DNA of 64,000 bases, from contig NW_006916612.1 in assembly GCF_000464535.1 (NCBI RefSeq), forward strand, positions 27,380-91,379, given 5' to 3'. This DNA is from Endocarpon pusillum Z07020 (Eukaryota; Ascomycota; Eurotiomycetes; Verrucariales; Verrucariaceae). Both the position numbers and the translations under genes were made by a program. Under the pieces are notes generated by a model. It made no database searches. It saw only the letters and a list, made by a program, of their open reading frames with translations, and was not told where the DNA came from. This document shows, in pieces, positions 1 to 11,756 of the stretch. The first letter of the stretch is position 1. Each line of letters starts with the position of its first letter.

Positions 1-637
1 AACTTGAAGCATTGGGTAATAAGCCTTTTTTCCATTGACCAAGGAGATCTCAATGTCACTGGACTGAGATGCAAGAGTGAGTGCCAGGCCCCTTGTCTTT
101 CGCAATATGGTCCAGTATTGCCACCCGTACTTGTATCTTCTACTGCGTCATGCACTTCCAATGCTGAGTCTACTATATTTCGCTGTCTGTTCTCTTTCTT
201 TGCCCAGCGAAGGTCATATGTCTTGGCATTCAGGAACAAGAACCGCGGTCCGCTGCTGCGGGATGAGTCATCATGACGCAGCTCACACTGGTCATACTCC
301 GTACAGCTCCCTGCTACTTAAGTGGCAATGACGTCTCTTGCATCAACCACTCTTGGCCCTTGCATGAACGTGGAAGCTCCGAATTGAACACCAGCTTCCG
401 CATCGCTGTGCCGGCTCATTTTCTCCCACCACCTAAAGTTTTCCATAATATTCAACTTGAAGGATTTGGTACAGAAAGAGTGCTATCAAACCGTCGGAAT
501 TGCTATTGCTGATAGCCTAGAGGTAAAGTCGATACGTAATAAGACTGAAGTGACCTTCACCTTATTTCGCTTACTTGTCACCTCTCCTCCCCCAACTACT
601 ACCACCACCACCATCACTACCATCACCAACCTCCAGC
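1..637. other. No supported gene; 5' flank of next gene
   Basis: Only short overlapping ORFs without recognisable motifs are present. Positions 598-630 hold an imperfect CAC/ACC-rich microsatellite directly before the start codon of the next gene, which probably belongs to its 5' leader. Confidence 0.4.
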
Positions 638-1858
638 ATGATCGGTCTACGATCCAGCGCTGTCCGCGCTTCACGACTGTCTCGCACCCGCCTTCCTACC
701 CGTAACATACGCTTTCAGTCAACCTCGTCACCTACCAGCCCCAGCAAACCCACCAACACCAACCAGGCTGCCATTCTCGGCGGCGCGGTTGGTGGAAGCC
801 TCGTCTTCCTCGCCGCCTACACGTGGTACCACTTCTCCGGCGCCAAGACCGTCGTTCAAACCGCCAGCCAAACCAAAGCCTACTTCGATCAAACCCTAAG
901 AAAGACAAAAGAGTCTGCTCCTGCGCCCAATGAAGCCATCCAGTGGCTAAGAGAGACGGCGTTGAGTTATGCATCGATCATTCCCGGTGCGAAGGGTTAT
1001 GTGGATAGCGCCTTCAACGACCTAGACACCATACATGCCAAGCACAGGGAGGAAGTAGACAAGGTAGTAATGGAGGCGTATGAAGAGCTGAAGGAACTGG
1101 GAAACAAACCTTTCAGTGCGAGCAGTGTGGCGAATGCCTGGCATATCCTGCAGAAGCATCTCGGCCGGATTGGGGAGCTAGCCAAGGATGCCGGAGGCGA
1201 TATTCTGAACAACCACCCGCAGCTGCGCGATCGATTCGGTGGCGAGTTTGATCGGTTGAAGTCAATGGCAGACAATTATGGCCCAGAGGCCAAGAAACAG
1301 GTGGATGAGACGTGGAGTAAGATCCAGGATGCGTTGAAGGGAGGATTCAGCTTCGACACGCTCAATCGCATCAGGGGCATCGTCCAGGAGACCACGGAAA
1401 AGGTGCAACAGATCGGCGATCAGGCGTGGCAGAAAGCCATGGAGCAAGCCAAGCCCTATTTGGACAAGAACCCGCAGATCAAGGAAATGATAGAGTCGAA
1501 CAAGACCAAGCTGATGCAAGGGAACGCCATGGAATTGGCCTCGAAGATCAAAGACGCCTTCTCATCCGGCAGCACCCAAGACCTCGAAAAGTACGTGCAA
1601 GAGACGGTCAGCAAAGCCAGCAGCAGTTCATCATCGTCAGGCATGGGTGGCAGCTTGGAGAAATACTTCCAGATGATCCCCTCCGGTGGTTCCATCTGGT
1701 CCAGCCTGTCGCAGTTGCAGGAGGGAGCGCAGAAACACGGCAAGGAGGCGGAGAAGCTGCTCAAGGAGGCCACCGAGGAAGTTCAGCAGGTCCTGTCGAG
1801 GAAGGCGGAGGAGGCCAAGAAGCTGGCCGAGAAGGCCAAGAAGGATGTCTCGAATTAA
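638..1858 (+). CDS. Mitochondrial membrane-anchored, LEA/apolipoprotein-like helical protein
   Basis: A 406-residue protein encoded without an intron. The ATG at 638 is chosen over the in-frame upstream one at 575 because it begins a typical mitochondrial presequence: about 30 residues rich in Arg and Ser, without acidic residues, ending in RFQSTSS. A Gly-rich hydrophobic segment at residues 45-66 looks like a single inner-membrane anchor. The rest is almost wholly amphipathic helix, rich in Lys, Glu, Ala and Gln, with repeated 11-residue-like patterns as in LEA or apolipoprotein-type proteins. The C-terminal 40 residues are Lys/Glu/Ala coiled coil. Mitochondrial location is inferred from the presequence; the biochemical role is unknown. 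Similar proteins are usually annotated as hypothetical in fungi. Confidence 0.8.
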   Translation: MIGLRSSAVRASRLSRTRLPTRNIRFQSTSSPTSPSKPTNTNQAAILGGAVGGSLVFLAAYTWYHFSGAKTVVQTASQTKAYFDQTLRKTKESAPAPNEAIQWLRETALSYASIIPGAKGYVDSAFNDLDTIHAKHREEVDKVVMEAYEELKELGNKPFSASSVANAWHILQKHLGRIGELAKDAGGDILNNHPQLRDRFGGEFDRLKSMADNYGPEAKKQVDETWSKIQDALKGGFSFDTLNRIRGIVQETTEKVQQIGDQAWQKAMEQAKPYLDKNPQIKEMIESNKTKLMQGNAMELASKIKDAFSSGSTQDLEKYVQETVSKASSSSSSSGMGGSLEKYFQMIPSGGSIWSSLSQLQEGAQKHGKEAEKLLKEATEEVQQVLSRKAEEAKKLAEKAKKDVSN

Positions 1859-3199
1859 GAGATGAGAGAATCTGCTTCACCTCCCTCTGACTTGGCGCCT
1901 GCCATAGCATCTAGCATGGCCCTCTTGAAAATACAATACTCTGTACACGAACCCACCCACCAACCCACCTGCTCGCCACCGTGACGTTATCCCCTTTATT
2001 CATCTTCAACCCACCTTACCCATATCCGCCCCCTTTTAGTGTAAACCCCCAACACCCCAAAACGACAGCTCATATGCTAAAGATGCACATCCCTCCCACC
2101 TTCCCTTCCGGCATGATCCAAACGAAGCACACCCCCAAGAAAAAGCAAAACGGGTTGATGGTATCAGCTGGCTATTGGTCTCCTTCGGGAGAAAAAAACT
2201 ATCCCCCGCTTACCCCTTCCAAAAATTCAGGCGCGCCAGATCCGATCCAGCATAAAAGAAGCAGAGGCGCGGAGGAGCGGAGGAAGATGAGGAAGTAGAT
2301 AGTATGGTAGAGAATCTAGAGTTGGTCGAGCCGCGCCATGGGTAATTACGAAGTGGTATGGTTGAAATATAGGGGGGAGGAGGGGAAGGGAAGGGGAGAG
2401 TAGGGAAGGAAATGGGAGCGGAGAGGGGGGATCGAGGCGGGAATAATTATCAGTGCTAATGGAGGGAGAGGGGGGAGTTTGAGGGGGGAAGCGGAAGTCT
2501 AATTGGTCTTTGAGAGAGTTTGGGTGCTGGAGGTATTGATTGTATCTCATCTGTTGGGAGGGGGAGCTTAGGGTCTTTAAAAACTTTTTTTCCTCTGGCT
2601 CTGTAGGGAGGTTTAAGTGTGCTGTTTGGATAAAGCCGGCCGTGTAGCATGTGTATCGTGATGTAAGGAAGGGAGAACGAGATATCGATATGCTAGAGTG
2701 ATTGCAGTGGGTTGGGTCAGCTTGCTTACCCGTTTCGAATAAAGAGGAGATACTTGTACAAGGAAGAAACTGGCTGCAAGGTGAGATAATGTGGAGAAGG
2801 GGCTTGGCCGATGGGTTAGATAGGAAGTCGACTCTGAAAGAATGAACAGGTGCCATATTGGAACGCACCCATGCACGGGTGAGCCACAACAAGAAATGCC
2901 ATTCAATCTGCATGGAAAATGAGCTGAAAATTAGGACAAGGGGAAGTTTGGAATGTCAAAAGGGGCGCTTGGATGCGATGAGAGACACGACATTTCGCAG
3001 ACAAGGCGGATTCATGGTCTTCTCATGTTCGCAACTGTAACATCAAAGGCCTTGTAAGAAGAGCCTTAGACCCGGCTTGTTGCTGACTCCTACACCAAAG
3101 AGACACCCTGTGATGATTGCCTTTTCGAAACATCAGACATCGGGTTATCAAAATCAATGGCCTTTGGTAGACGCCGTTCCTTCACTCGCATCCATCCTT
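1859..3199. other. Intergenic, purine/pyrimidine-skewed 3' flank
   Basis: No gene is supported. The plus strand at 2260-2520 is strongly G/A-rich (runs such as GGGGAGGG), which opens a long low-complexity Pro/Ser-rich ORF on the minus strand (2227-2913). I take that ORF as a composition artefact. Confidence 0.4.
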
Positions 3200-4287
3200 T
3201 CACTCCTTCTCTTTGCACTTGGCAGACTTTCCTAGATTCATCGCATGTTGCCAGAGGCCACCAAATGGGTCTGAGGACTCTTCTTGCTTCGACTCTTCTG
3301 AAGGTCCATTGTCAGAGGGTGAGTCGTAGGTAGGCAGATCGGCAGAAGCCTGCTTGTCGTCAGGTGCTTCGGCGGCAGGGAGGTCATCTGAAGAATCAAC
3401 CATAGGACGAGTAATGGTTGAAGGAGCATTCTCAGGAGCACCCTCAAGAGCACCCTCAGTAGCACCCTCAGGAGCACCTTCGCCGGAAGGACCCTCACCA
3501 GCAGAATCTTCGTCGTCAGAAAACTCAATGAGTGGCATATCTTCCGGATTGCCAGTGGCTGCAGACGACACCAACGGACCAAGCACCTCTTTCTGCAGGG
3601 CAAGAGCCCAGGGCGTGTACGTCTTGTGGTTTCGCACCATGATGGCCATAAATGGCATCCTGTGTATGTCCCCCTGCCTGTTCCAGAGTTGAAGCATATC
3701 ATGGCGGATGCGGTTTGGATTTGTAGACGGTGGCCCCGTCATCTGGCTCATTGTCACAAAGAACCTCTTTCCAGGCTTGAGCTTCAGCAATGTGATCCAG
3801 TCATTGCCAATCTCTTCATGACGCACGACATCGAATTCTTGACGCTGGATCTCAACAGCTGCCCAGACTGTTATATCAAGGTCCCTGACTCTGCCTTGTC
3901 GGTCGGAACGTCTCACAACAAGGCTTCTCGAGTCTCGGAATTTGATATTGCCATCAATACCAAAGATGCTAACAGTGTGACGAGATGTGCCAGGAAACTC
4001 AGAACTGTCAACACCCCGTCTGAAGGTGATGGCATCCGATAGGTCTTCTTTGCTTGCGAAGTGTACAACCCAAGGATTACCTCCACCACTTAGGCTGACC
4101 TCTGATCGTTCTCGGTCAGAACGCCTTGTGGTTTGGGCTGGCAAGGAGGTCGGCGGATTGTCTGTGGCCTAAATACCATGTTAGCGATGGTTTGATGTAA
4201 GCCATGAACAGCGCTCACCATCTTGATGCTGATCTTTCGGCTTGACTTATTCTTGCTATTGGCAGAGACGGTCAAAATCGGCTTCAT
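3200..4287 (-). CDS. Unrecognised protein with Ala/Glu/Gly-Pro repeat tail
   Basis: Two exons, 4287-4219 and 4168-3200, joined by a 50-bp GTGAGC...TTTAG intron in phase 0, give 345 residues. The first ATG used is at 4287; an alternative ATG is the last codon of exon 1. Residues about 55-230 look folded, with mixed hydrophobic and charged segments such as RVRDLDITVWAAVEI and DWITLLKLKPGKRFFVT. Residues about 235-345 are acidic and disordered, with GAPEG/GATEG/GALEG pentapeptide repeats and a final Lys-rich end. No family was recognised. The central part might be an uncharacterised fungal domain, but I cannot name it. Confidence 0.6.
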
Positions 4288-7200
4288 TGGATGTCAACAA
4301 GACCAGTGCTTCTCTAGCAGGTTCGGAAAGCCCGTGCTTGCTGGGAATCGTAATATTTATATGAAGCTCTTGTACTATGCGTAAAGGTGGATGATGTTGT
4401 GGATAGTGAGATTGCAGAAGATCCTGGCTGACTGGAGATCGAGCGTGAAGACATTGCGGCACAAGCGGGAATGTGTGACCGATACCAACCGCACAATGTG
4501 TTCCCTCTCACAAGCTATTTCCTCTTTTGGTAAACATCTTGTTTGAAAGATATGGAGACACTTTTGATGGCTGACTAGCCGGATCGGTCAAAGATGGTCC
4601 ATGGCCATAGATTAGGAAGCCGTAGGATGGATGTGAACCATATTTGGCATTCATCGCCGTGCGCAGAATTGATAATCTCTCGGATGAGGAAGACAGATGC
4701 ACCATCACGTGGCAGATGGTTAAATTCGCTTTGGCGGACACAGGGTTATACACTGTCCAATCTTGTAGAGATGGAAACAAGTCTCTCCCTGCATTTCTTG
4801 CTTGAATCACTTAAAACCACCATGTTTATTCTTTCTCTGCATCTCTCGGATCGTGGCATCTGCATTGTAGTGTCTTTACAGCAGCTGCATGCATTCAGAG
4901 CAATCATTCATCTGAGGACTTCTGCCTTTTCAACCAATTTCAATTGACCATTTGACGGGTACCTCACTCCCCCGAACAACTAGAAGACGTTAGGATGGGA
5001 TGGTCCTTGAAGAATCTGTTCGCAGCACGGAATGTTTAGGCTGTTCACACCACGCGCGGACATCTTTTGACTAAAGAGTCTTTCCAGGGCAGAACGTTAT
5101 CCAAACGATTCAAGGACCCAAGACAGGTTGCAAGCTTTGAATGTCACACTTTTGGCATCTCTAACATCAAACGATTGGACCCCGAGCAGCCGAAAGCCGC
5201 AGAGAAGGATGAGGCATAGTAAACTGGAATTAGAGTGTAGACTAGGAATGAGAGACATTTGATTTGAAAAGGGGTAGTAACTAGACCTGGGATGACATTC
5301 ATAATAGCCATTGCACAGAAAGAGATTGGGAAGGGTATTTGTATTTCGTAGCAATACAGGAGTCCAGATCGCTTGACGCATTAGTACCAAGCTGAGAAGT
5401 ACCTTACAGGGATAAAGGACAAAAGCAGATCCGCATAACTACTCACAAATCCCCACGTGAACAAGGTACACTCCCAAAACGCTAGTCTCCACGTGACATG
5501 TGGTGCAATTAGCAGGCATACAGAAAAGCCTTGGTTCGGAGAATAGTGACTGAATGCATGGCAAAAAGGTAATGCCAATATGGTCCACATAAAGAACTAA
5601 ATAGTGGATGTAGAGGCTCTAACGCAAGCTTAAAGACCAAGGAAGTTTCCGGAAAAGCTTGCCGTGATTCAATTTGAAAGGCTAAAGGCATCTTGAAAGG
5701 CGTCCAAAGCATTCAGGGCTGAATGCAGTCCAGCCGGCTTATAAAGCCTTCAGCATTCGGCCGCTAAGTTCAAGCATGCACAAAAGCATGATCTTGGAAA
5801 ATCCTCAATGGCAGGATCATCATTCATTCTTTCAGATTGTCCTGTTCAGGTAGATTCCCATTGAGCCGGTAACGATGTGGCTGGTAGGTCGCAGTCTAGT
5901 TTATGAAGTGCCATAGCAGGTAATGTATGTAGAAGTGCAATGCAGGAAGTGACAAGAGATATAATTGTAGTTCAGGAACCATACTTCAATGCAAAAGCAG
6001 CCTGTGTAGGGGTGAATGTAAAGGGAGCAATTGCAGTGTGGTTTGCTAGAAACATCCAGACTTCAATTTAAACATTGAATCTTCTGCTGACTAATCAAGA
6101 AAGTATCGACTTAGTCATCGTCCAAGCCACATAGTATGGCTGAGAACTGAGGCAAGCCAAACATCCTGAACGACATGAAATTCCATGAACGATATTGAAA
6201 AGCTTGTGGTACCGGGCGATGCAAACGGCATTCTGGCTTGTGTGAGGTCAAATCCATTTGCCACAATCAGAAGGATCTCTCAGACTCGAGCAATTGCTAC
6301 TGTTCCTTCAATCATTTCTTTAAGCATGACAAAAAGAAAGTAGCCTGAACAGCTGTGATCTCTTCATGTGACACTTACACCATGTCCAAATTAGCTGTAC
6401 TGGGTCTTCGACTAGGTCTGACCAAGAATACTTTGCGTATCACCTGAGCAGTGCATCCGCAATGACGGATCCATACTGGTACCACAGCAGAACACTGCAT
6501 ACTGTATTTGATAAACTCGCATGTTGAGCAACTCAGGACGTGACAGCATATCCCGCTGGATTACACAGCATTCAGCACCTCATTGAACCTATCGAGAGTC
6601 ACCTCGCCCCTCATTATCATGGATGGAGTGGCCTTGGATGTGCGCAAGTGGCTACTGGTAGGAATGACGGGAATTAGTGTTTTGTAGCCACATGGAAGAA
6701 AATAGTGAACTGGACACAGACAGAAGGACTTAGAGTGCAAATAAGGAATAGGAAGGCTGGGGAAAAGAGCAAATGCAAAGTTTAGGGACGATTTTTGAAA
6801 GTAGATGTCATAAGGCAAAATGGGCTGACCCGTCCCCATAAGTGATCTAGACGCTAGTCCAATGAACAACATCATCACTCGGACGTTTCAGATGACGCGG
6901 TAGGCCAGATTCAGTCGGAGCTAGCCCTTCTGAGTAGAGAGGCTCAAAGATGAAGAAGTATTGTAGATTTGGTTGTTCGGAGCTTCAACATCTTTTTGTT
7001 AAGAACCTGGTGGATAGCCAACGGATCAGACCACACTCAGTTTCATCCTCTGCGCCGTCTCGACGAAGTCAGATAAGCCTTGAAGAGGTGGGTTTCTCAT
7101 ATATAGGCTGGGAAGCGCATTGGTGCCCTCCACACTCGTAGATTGCGACCTCAAAGTCGAGGGGGACTTTTCGGGCTGCCTTTTGTGCTTTTTGAACATG

Positions 7201-7704
7201 GGCTCACCTGTCTGGTCAAAGGCTATGAGCCAGTATTTGGAGATTCAATCGCATTAGCGAGATCTGGGAAGACTGATTTGTTGCATGACTCATAGTCTCT
7301 TTCAACGAATGAAGGAGTTTGTCAATTCTTGTATCACATTGAAGGGCTTCACTTGGCCGGCCTGGGCACTGCTTCCAAAGGAACTGGGTCCAAAAGACAC
7401 AATCAAGGACAACGTGTTTAGAAAGAGCTTTGGACCAAAAGGAAAGAGAAGACGGCAAATAATGTCAATCCGAGCTCAAATTCATTCTTGGCTTGATCTA
7501 GTTGAGCCGTGAGGCTTCGGCAGACATAAGGGACGGAAGAAAACAGGAAGCCCAAGGACACTCGCTTGTACAAAGTCGGGTTCTCTGTGGCTAACTTCAG
7601 GTGCAGCTATTGCATTCGGTCTAGTTTGGCCGAATCACGTCTCCATGCTTTAGCAGTCAGCTCAAGGCCCCGCCACGACACTTCTCCCTCTTCCTCCAAG
7701 CTTC
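4288..7704. other. 3.4 kb without a supportable gene
   Basis: Minus-strand ORFs at 4508-4810 (about 100 aa) and 4256-4462 look protein-like but lie in different frames, and no clean splice joins them to each other or to the gene at 3200-4287. They may be a decayed or poorly modelled upstream gene. From 5000 to 7700 I see only short ORFs and no RNA gene or repeat. Confidence 0.3.
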
Positions 7705-8640
7705 TTAATTCCCTGCGATGGTGTGAGCACGGCGGCGATCGCGTTCCTCGGCGATAGATAACTGTCACTTCGTAAGCAGGCAATTCGAAGAAATTGCACA
7801 AGTACAAGAAACCCACTTTTACACCCTTGCCCTTCGGTAGACTAATCCATGGCTTCTCCTGGCCAATGATGAAAACGTTGCTTTCTCGAGTTGCGAAAGA
7901 GTTGTCTATTGCGTCTTTGATGTGAACAATGTTGAACCCTCCATCATGACGTTCCCGATGCGTGACAACACCAACACGACCCATGTTACGACCACCCGTG
8001 ACCATTGCAATGGTACCAGTGTCGAATTTAATGAAATCGGTGATCTTTCCCGTAGCGAGGTCGATCTTGACGGTATCGTTGACCTTGATGACCGGATCTG
8101 GGTATCGAATTCTAGATAGACCCAAAACATCAGTATTCTTGTCATAGTATTATTTCCAACCAAACATTGGTCCAACGTCTGATTGATGAACAGCGCAACT
8201 TACGTGCGAGCATCATGCGTAACCAAGAATGGGATTCCTCCTTTGCCCAGCTGAACTCTCTTGACCTTTCCAAGCTTGTATTCTGCCTCTGCAGCCTCGA
8301 TACGGTGAACAGTGAAACGGCCCTTTGTATCGTAGACAAGTCGGAAGTGCTCGCCAGTCTTTTCGATTGTGATCACGTCCATGAAGCCAGCCGGGTATGT
8401 GGTGTCGGTTCGAACTTTGCCGTCGACTTTGACAAGACGTTGCATAAGGATAGCTTTGGTCTCTCGACCGTTGAGGGCATACTTGAGGCGGTTTCGTATG
8501 AAGACGATAAGTGGTAGACAGTCGCGCAGCTTGTGTGGACCTTGGGAAGGACGAGGAGCGTAGGCACCGGAGAGTTTGTCAAGCAGCCAGTGTGAAGGTG
8601 CGCTGAGGCGCTTCTGATGTTTCTTTGGACCACGAGCCAT
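7705..8640 (-). CDS. rps4: 40S ribosomal protein eS4
   Basis: Component of the small cytosolic ribosomal subunit. Three exons (8640-8204, 8111-7817, 7761-7705) with introns of 92 and 55 bp give 262 residues, the normal eS4 length. The sequence begins MARGPKKHQKRLSAPSHWLL and carries the S4-type RNA-binding segment followed by the KOW-containing middle and C-terminal eS4 regions (GGRNMGRVGVVTHRERHDGG, IGQEKPWISLPKGKGVK). The short third exon supplies the expected C-terminus LSIAEERDRRRAHTIAGN. Reading through the second intron gives a longer ORF that does not match the family and is rejected. High confidence. Confidence 0.97.
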
Positions 8641-8853
8641 TTTGCTTGTGGAGTCTGCGCGTAAGGAAGATTGTTACGCTCAATCCCAATGTCGAGATAC
8701 TGCTTTGAAATTTCGGTGGCTCGATCGTGTAATCTTGGCATTTGGGCTTGGCAATCACACAAATTCAAATTGGAAAGTAGGGCAAGGCTTTAGGGCAAGG
8801 TTGCATGCCCAAGAGCTGCTCAAATACACGCTTCGTTTTCGTATAGTCGATAT

Positions 8854-9996
8854 CTATATGAAGCCTTTCAAAATGGCAGCCTCTGAATTCAAGATAGAGG
8901 ACCCGGCCGCGCCAATGACAGTATTATGGCTGAGGGCCGCAAACCTAATATCAAAGTGACCTCCTTTGGCACCTTCACGAACCCTTCCAACACTGACAGC
9001 ATAGCCTCCTGAGATATCACGGTCCAGTCGTGGTTGCGGCCTATCGGGTTCTTCGAAGACCACAATCGCCTGTTCTGGAGCCGAAGGACAGCCCAACTTC
9101 TGTGCCTCGGCCACGTATTCTCTCAAGGCAGCTTTGACCTGATCAGCACTAGGCGGTGGTCTATTTACGAATCGTAACGACACATATGCCATGTGGCCGT
9201 CTGTCACGCCCACCCGAGTACATGTTGCTCCCACTGTGAGTCCGGATTGCTCGTCAAATCCGGTACCATCTTTGTTGATCGAGCCAAGGATCTTCTGCGC
9301 TTCGGTCTCAAGTTTGTCTTCCTCACCAGCTATGTAAGGAACGACGTTGTCGAAAATGTCCATGCTTGAAACCCCTGGATAACCAGCGCCAGACACAGCC
9401 TGCTCTGTGAAGACCTCGACATCCTCGACAAGACCAAATTTAGCTTGGAGTGCAGCAAAGGGAATGACCACGCCTATCACCGCACAATTCGAGTTGCAGA
9501 CGAGAAACCCTTTCTTTAAGCCGAATTGTTGTCTTTGGTGGGGGATTAAGTTTAGATGTTGCACATTCACTGTGGGAACAACCAATGGTACCAGGGGATG
9601 CCGCCTGTAGTTCTTAGCATTAGAGAAGACGGGGATTTCTGCTTTCACAAATTCCATTTCTGTATGTCATGATCAGACGTTGCAATGTAGACAATTCATG
9701 AAGAACGTACCTATATCTCCAGCAACATCACTGTCTAAGCCCGAAAACACTAAGTCACAATCCTGAAATTGGCTCGCCTTACATTCTCGAACTTCGAGTT
9801 CGGCAAGCGTGCTTGACATGGGCTTGATCTGTTTCCATCTGACGGCATCTTTGTACTTCTTGCCTGCTGATCTTGACGAGGCCCCGATGGCATGTAGTTT
9901 AAGCGTAGGGTGATCTGCAAGCAGAAGTATGAATCGCTGACCAACAGAGCCGGTACATCCAAGGACACCACAATCTTTCTTTGGTGATGACGCCAT
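8854..9996 (-). CDS. hom2: Aspartate-semialdehyde dehydrogenase
   Basis: Converts beta-aspartyl phosphate to aspartate semialdehyde with NADPH, the branch-point step toward threonine, methionine and isoleucine (the Hom2 enzyme of fungi). Two exons, 9996-9711 and 9659-8854, with a 51-bp intron, give 363 residues, the usual size. The N-terminal nucleotide-binding loop GVLGCTGSVGQRF is present. The catalytic cysteine lies in CNSNCAVIG, and the C-terminal domain has GHMAYVSLRF and GGHFDIRFAALSHN. The reading frame is intact. It is convergent in orientation with nothing nearby and lies about 210 bp upstream of eS4 on the same strand. Confidence 0.95.
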
Positions 9997-10321
9997 GATA
10001 GTGCTGAGGAAGGATACGAAGTAGGTCTAAGAGACGGACCAGCGCGACTTTTTGATTGACCGCCGGGTAGTGTATCGTATGAGGGCAGATAGTAGAAATA
10101 TGAGTACCTAAGCCATGACTGAAGGTCAGTTATTTAAGCCTGAATCCCAGAAATTCTCCTTTTAAACCATGTTTGGTTAGCTTCAAGGCCCTCCCTTTCT
10201 CGCGAGTTTTGTCTCTGAAAATAAGTCGACAAACTCGGGGTATCTCGCTGCCTACTTCTATTAACTTGTGTGGGGAAGTATTTTCCCGGTCGGCGCCTGA
10301 GTCCTGGCTTGACAAAGCTAA
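9997..10321. other. Promoter side of hom2 and left flank of transposon
   Basis: No gene. This is the 5' flank of the dehydrogenase and ends at the first transposon-end copy at 10322. Confidence 0.4.
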
Positions 10322-10350
10322 TACAGTTACGCCGAAAAGTATCCGACCAA
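10322..10350. repeat. Extra copy of the mariner left terminal repeat
   Basis: 29 bp beginning TACAGTTACGCCGAAAAG, identical to the transposon's left end at 10403-10431 and located 81 bp upstream of it in the same orientation. It could be a leftover from a second element, or a local duplication. Confidence 0.75.
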
Positions 10351-10402
10351 CTATCTTAATAGCAGCACAGGCCTAATAGTTATTATTACTTTCGTTAGAA
10401 GC

Positions 10403-11756
10403 TACAGTTACGCCGAAAAGTATCCGACCAAAACCGCGTTTTTTTTACACACGCGTTTTTCTACTCCTTTTGCCAACAACAACCATGAATCAACGCAGGG
10501 CTTTGGCGCCTCTAGAAATTAACAGAAGCTATGGAAAGGAGTTATCTCCATACCAACGGGGTCAAATTTCAGCGTACAAAGCTCAAGGGCTGACAAATCA
10601 GCAAATAAGCGAGAACTTGCATTGCAGCAAAACCACTGTTTTCGATAATCTTGTACAAAATCCACTACGCCATAACGGCAAAAGCTTGCCTCGAAAAGGA
10701 CGACCCCCTGCCTTGAATCGCGTTCAAAAACGCAATATTCTACGTATTGTACGAACCAATCCAAAGATTACCTATCACGCATTAGCCCTTGAACTTGGGG
10801 TGGAGGTTTCTCGATCTACCCTTTATCAAACACTCAAAAATGAGGGTATTACCAATTGGATCAGCAAAAAGAGACCTCTATTAACTCCTCAATTGGCTGC
10901 TAAACGCCTAGCTTGGTATTTAAAACGAAAAGATTGGACGTGGAATGAATGGAGCAAGATAATATTTAGCGATGAATGTTCGCTAGAAAGAGGCTCTGGG
11001 GCACGGCGGAATTGGGTCTTTCGTACGCCACAACAACGCTAGGAGAAGGATATGATTGATCCCTATAAGAAAGGCAAAGACATCAGTGTTATAATATAGG
11101 GTGCTATTTATAGAGAAGGTCGTTTGGATATCGTTCTTTTGGAGCGTGATCCTGATTCAGAGAAATCTGGATATACCGCCAACTCATATCTAACTGTTCT
11201 CCATGAGCAGATCCCTCGGATCTATGAGCCAGGTCGCAAATTCATGCAGGATAACGCCCGAATTCATACTGCTAAAAAGATTATTAATTGGTTTGAAGAG
11301 GAGGGAATAGAAGTGATGGAATGGCCGGCCTATAGTCCTGATCTCAACCCAATTGAACACCTCTGGGCGCAACTCAAGCAATGGATTAACAAGCATTACC
11401 CAGAGCTAATTAATATGGGCAAATCGGAACAGGACTATCAACGTTTGTTTAGCGCTATTCATGATGCATGGGACTCAATTGGCGAAGAAGTTGTACGCAA
11501 TTTGATTAAGAGCATGGATACTCGCATTAATACAGTGATATCAGCAAAGGGTTGGTACACCAGATACTGATATCTGACTTCCTATTCGGGAAAATTGGTT
11601 AGCTTCATTCCCTAGGTATTAGCACACAGTTTGAGCTATTTTTCAGCAAAATCCGTAAATTCTGAGAGTTGCTATAGTAATTTGTATGAAGGAGGTGAGA
11701 AACGTTGGTGGGGTGCGAAAGTGGGGTTGGTCGGATACTTTTAAACTAGTACTGTA
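10403..11756 (+). mobile_element. Tc1/mariner (IS630-type) DNA transposon, defective
   Basis: A 1.35-kb element including TA duplications at both ends. The left end (10403-10431) and right end (11727-11756) are inverted repeats: TACAGT at the tips and a perfect inner 16 bp (AAAAGTATCCGACCAA), with a diverged stretch between. It encodes one transposase ORF interrupted by two stops (see next entry). The transposase belongs to the DDE superfamily with DD34E spacing. Confidence 0.88.
10485..11570 (+). pseudogene. Tc1/mariner transposase with two nonsense codons
   Basis: 362 codons in one frame from the ATG at 10485, with in-frame TAG stops at 11040-11042 and 11097-11099. The N-terminus has a helix-turn-helix region (GLTNQQISENLHCSKTTVFD) and a second HTH-like segment. 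The DDE triad residues are visible: D in FSDECS, D in MQDNARIH and E in NPIEHLW, with 34 residues between the second D and the E. Both stops could be TGG-to-TAG changes, which would fit repeat-induced point mutation, since G-to-A on this strand equals C-to-T on the other. The tryptophan identity is an inference. Not expected to make active transposase. Confidence 0.88.

Noticed and set aside
2227..2913. 228-aa minus-strand ORF
   Set aside because: Low-complexity Pro/Ser sequence produced by purine-rich DNA, with no motif; likely untranslated flank.
7607..7761. Extension of eS4 by reading through the second intron
   Set aside because: Splicing at 7816/7762 gives the expected eS4 C-terminus; the read-through sequence does not match the family.
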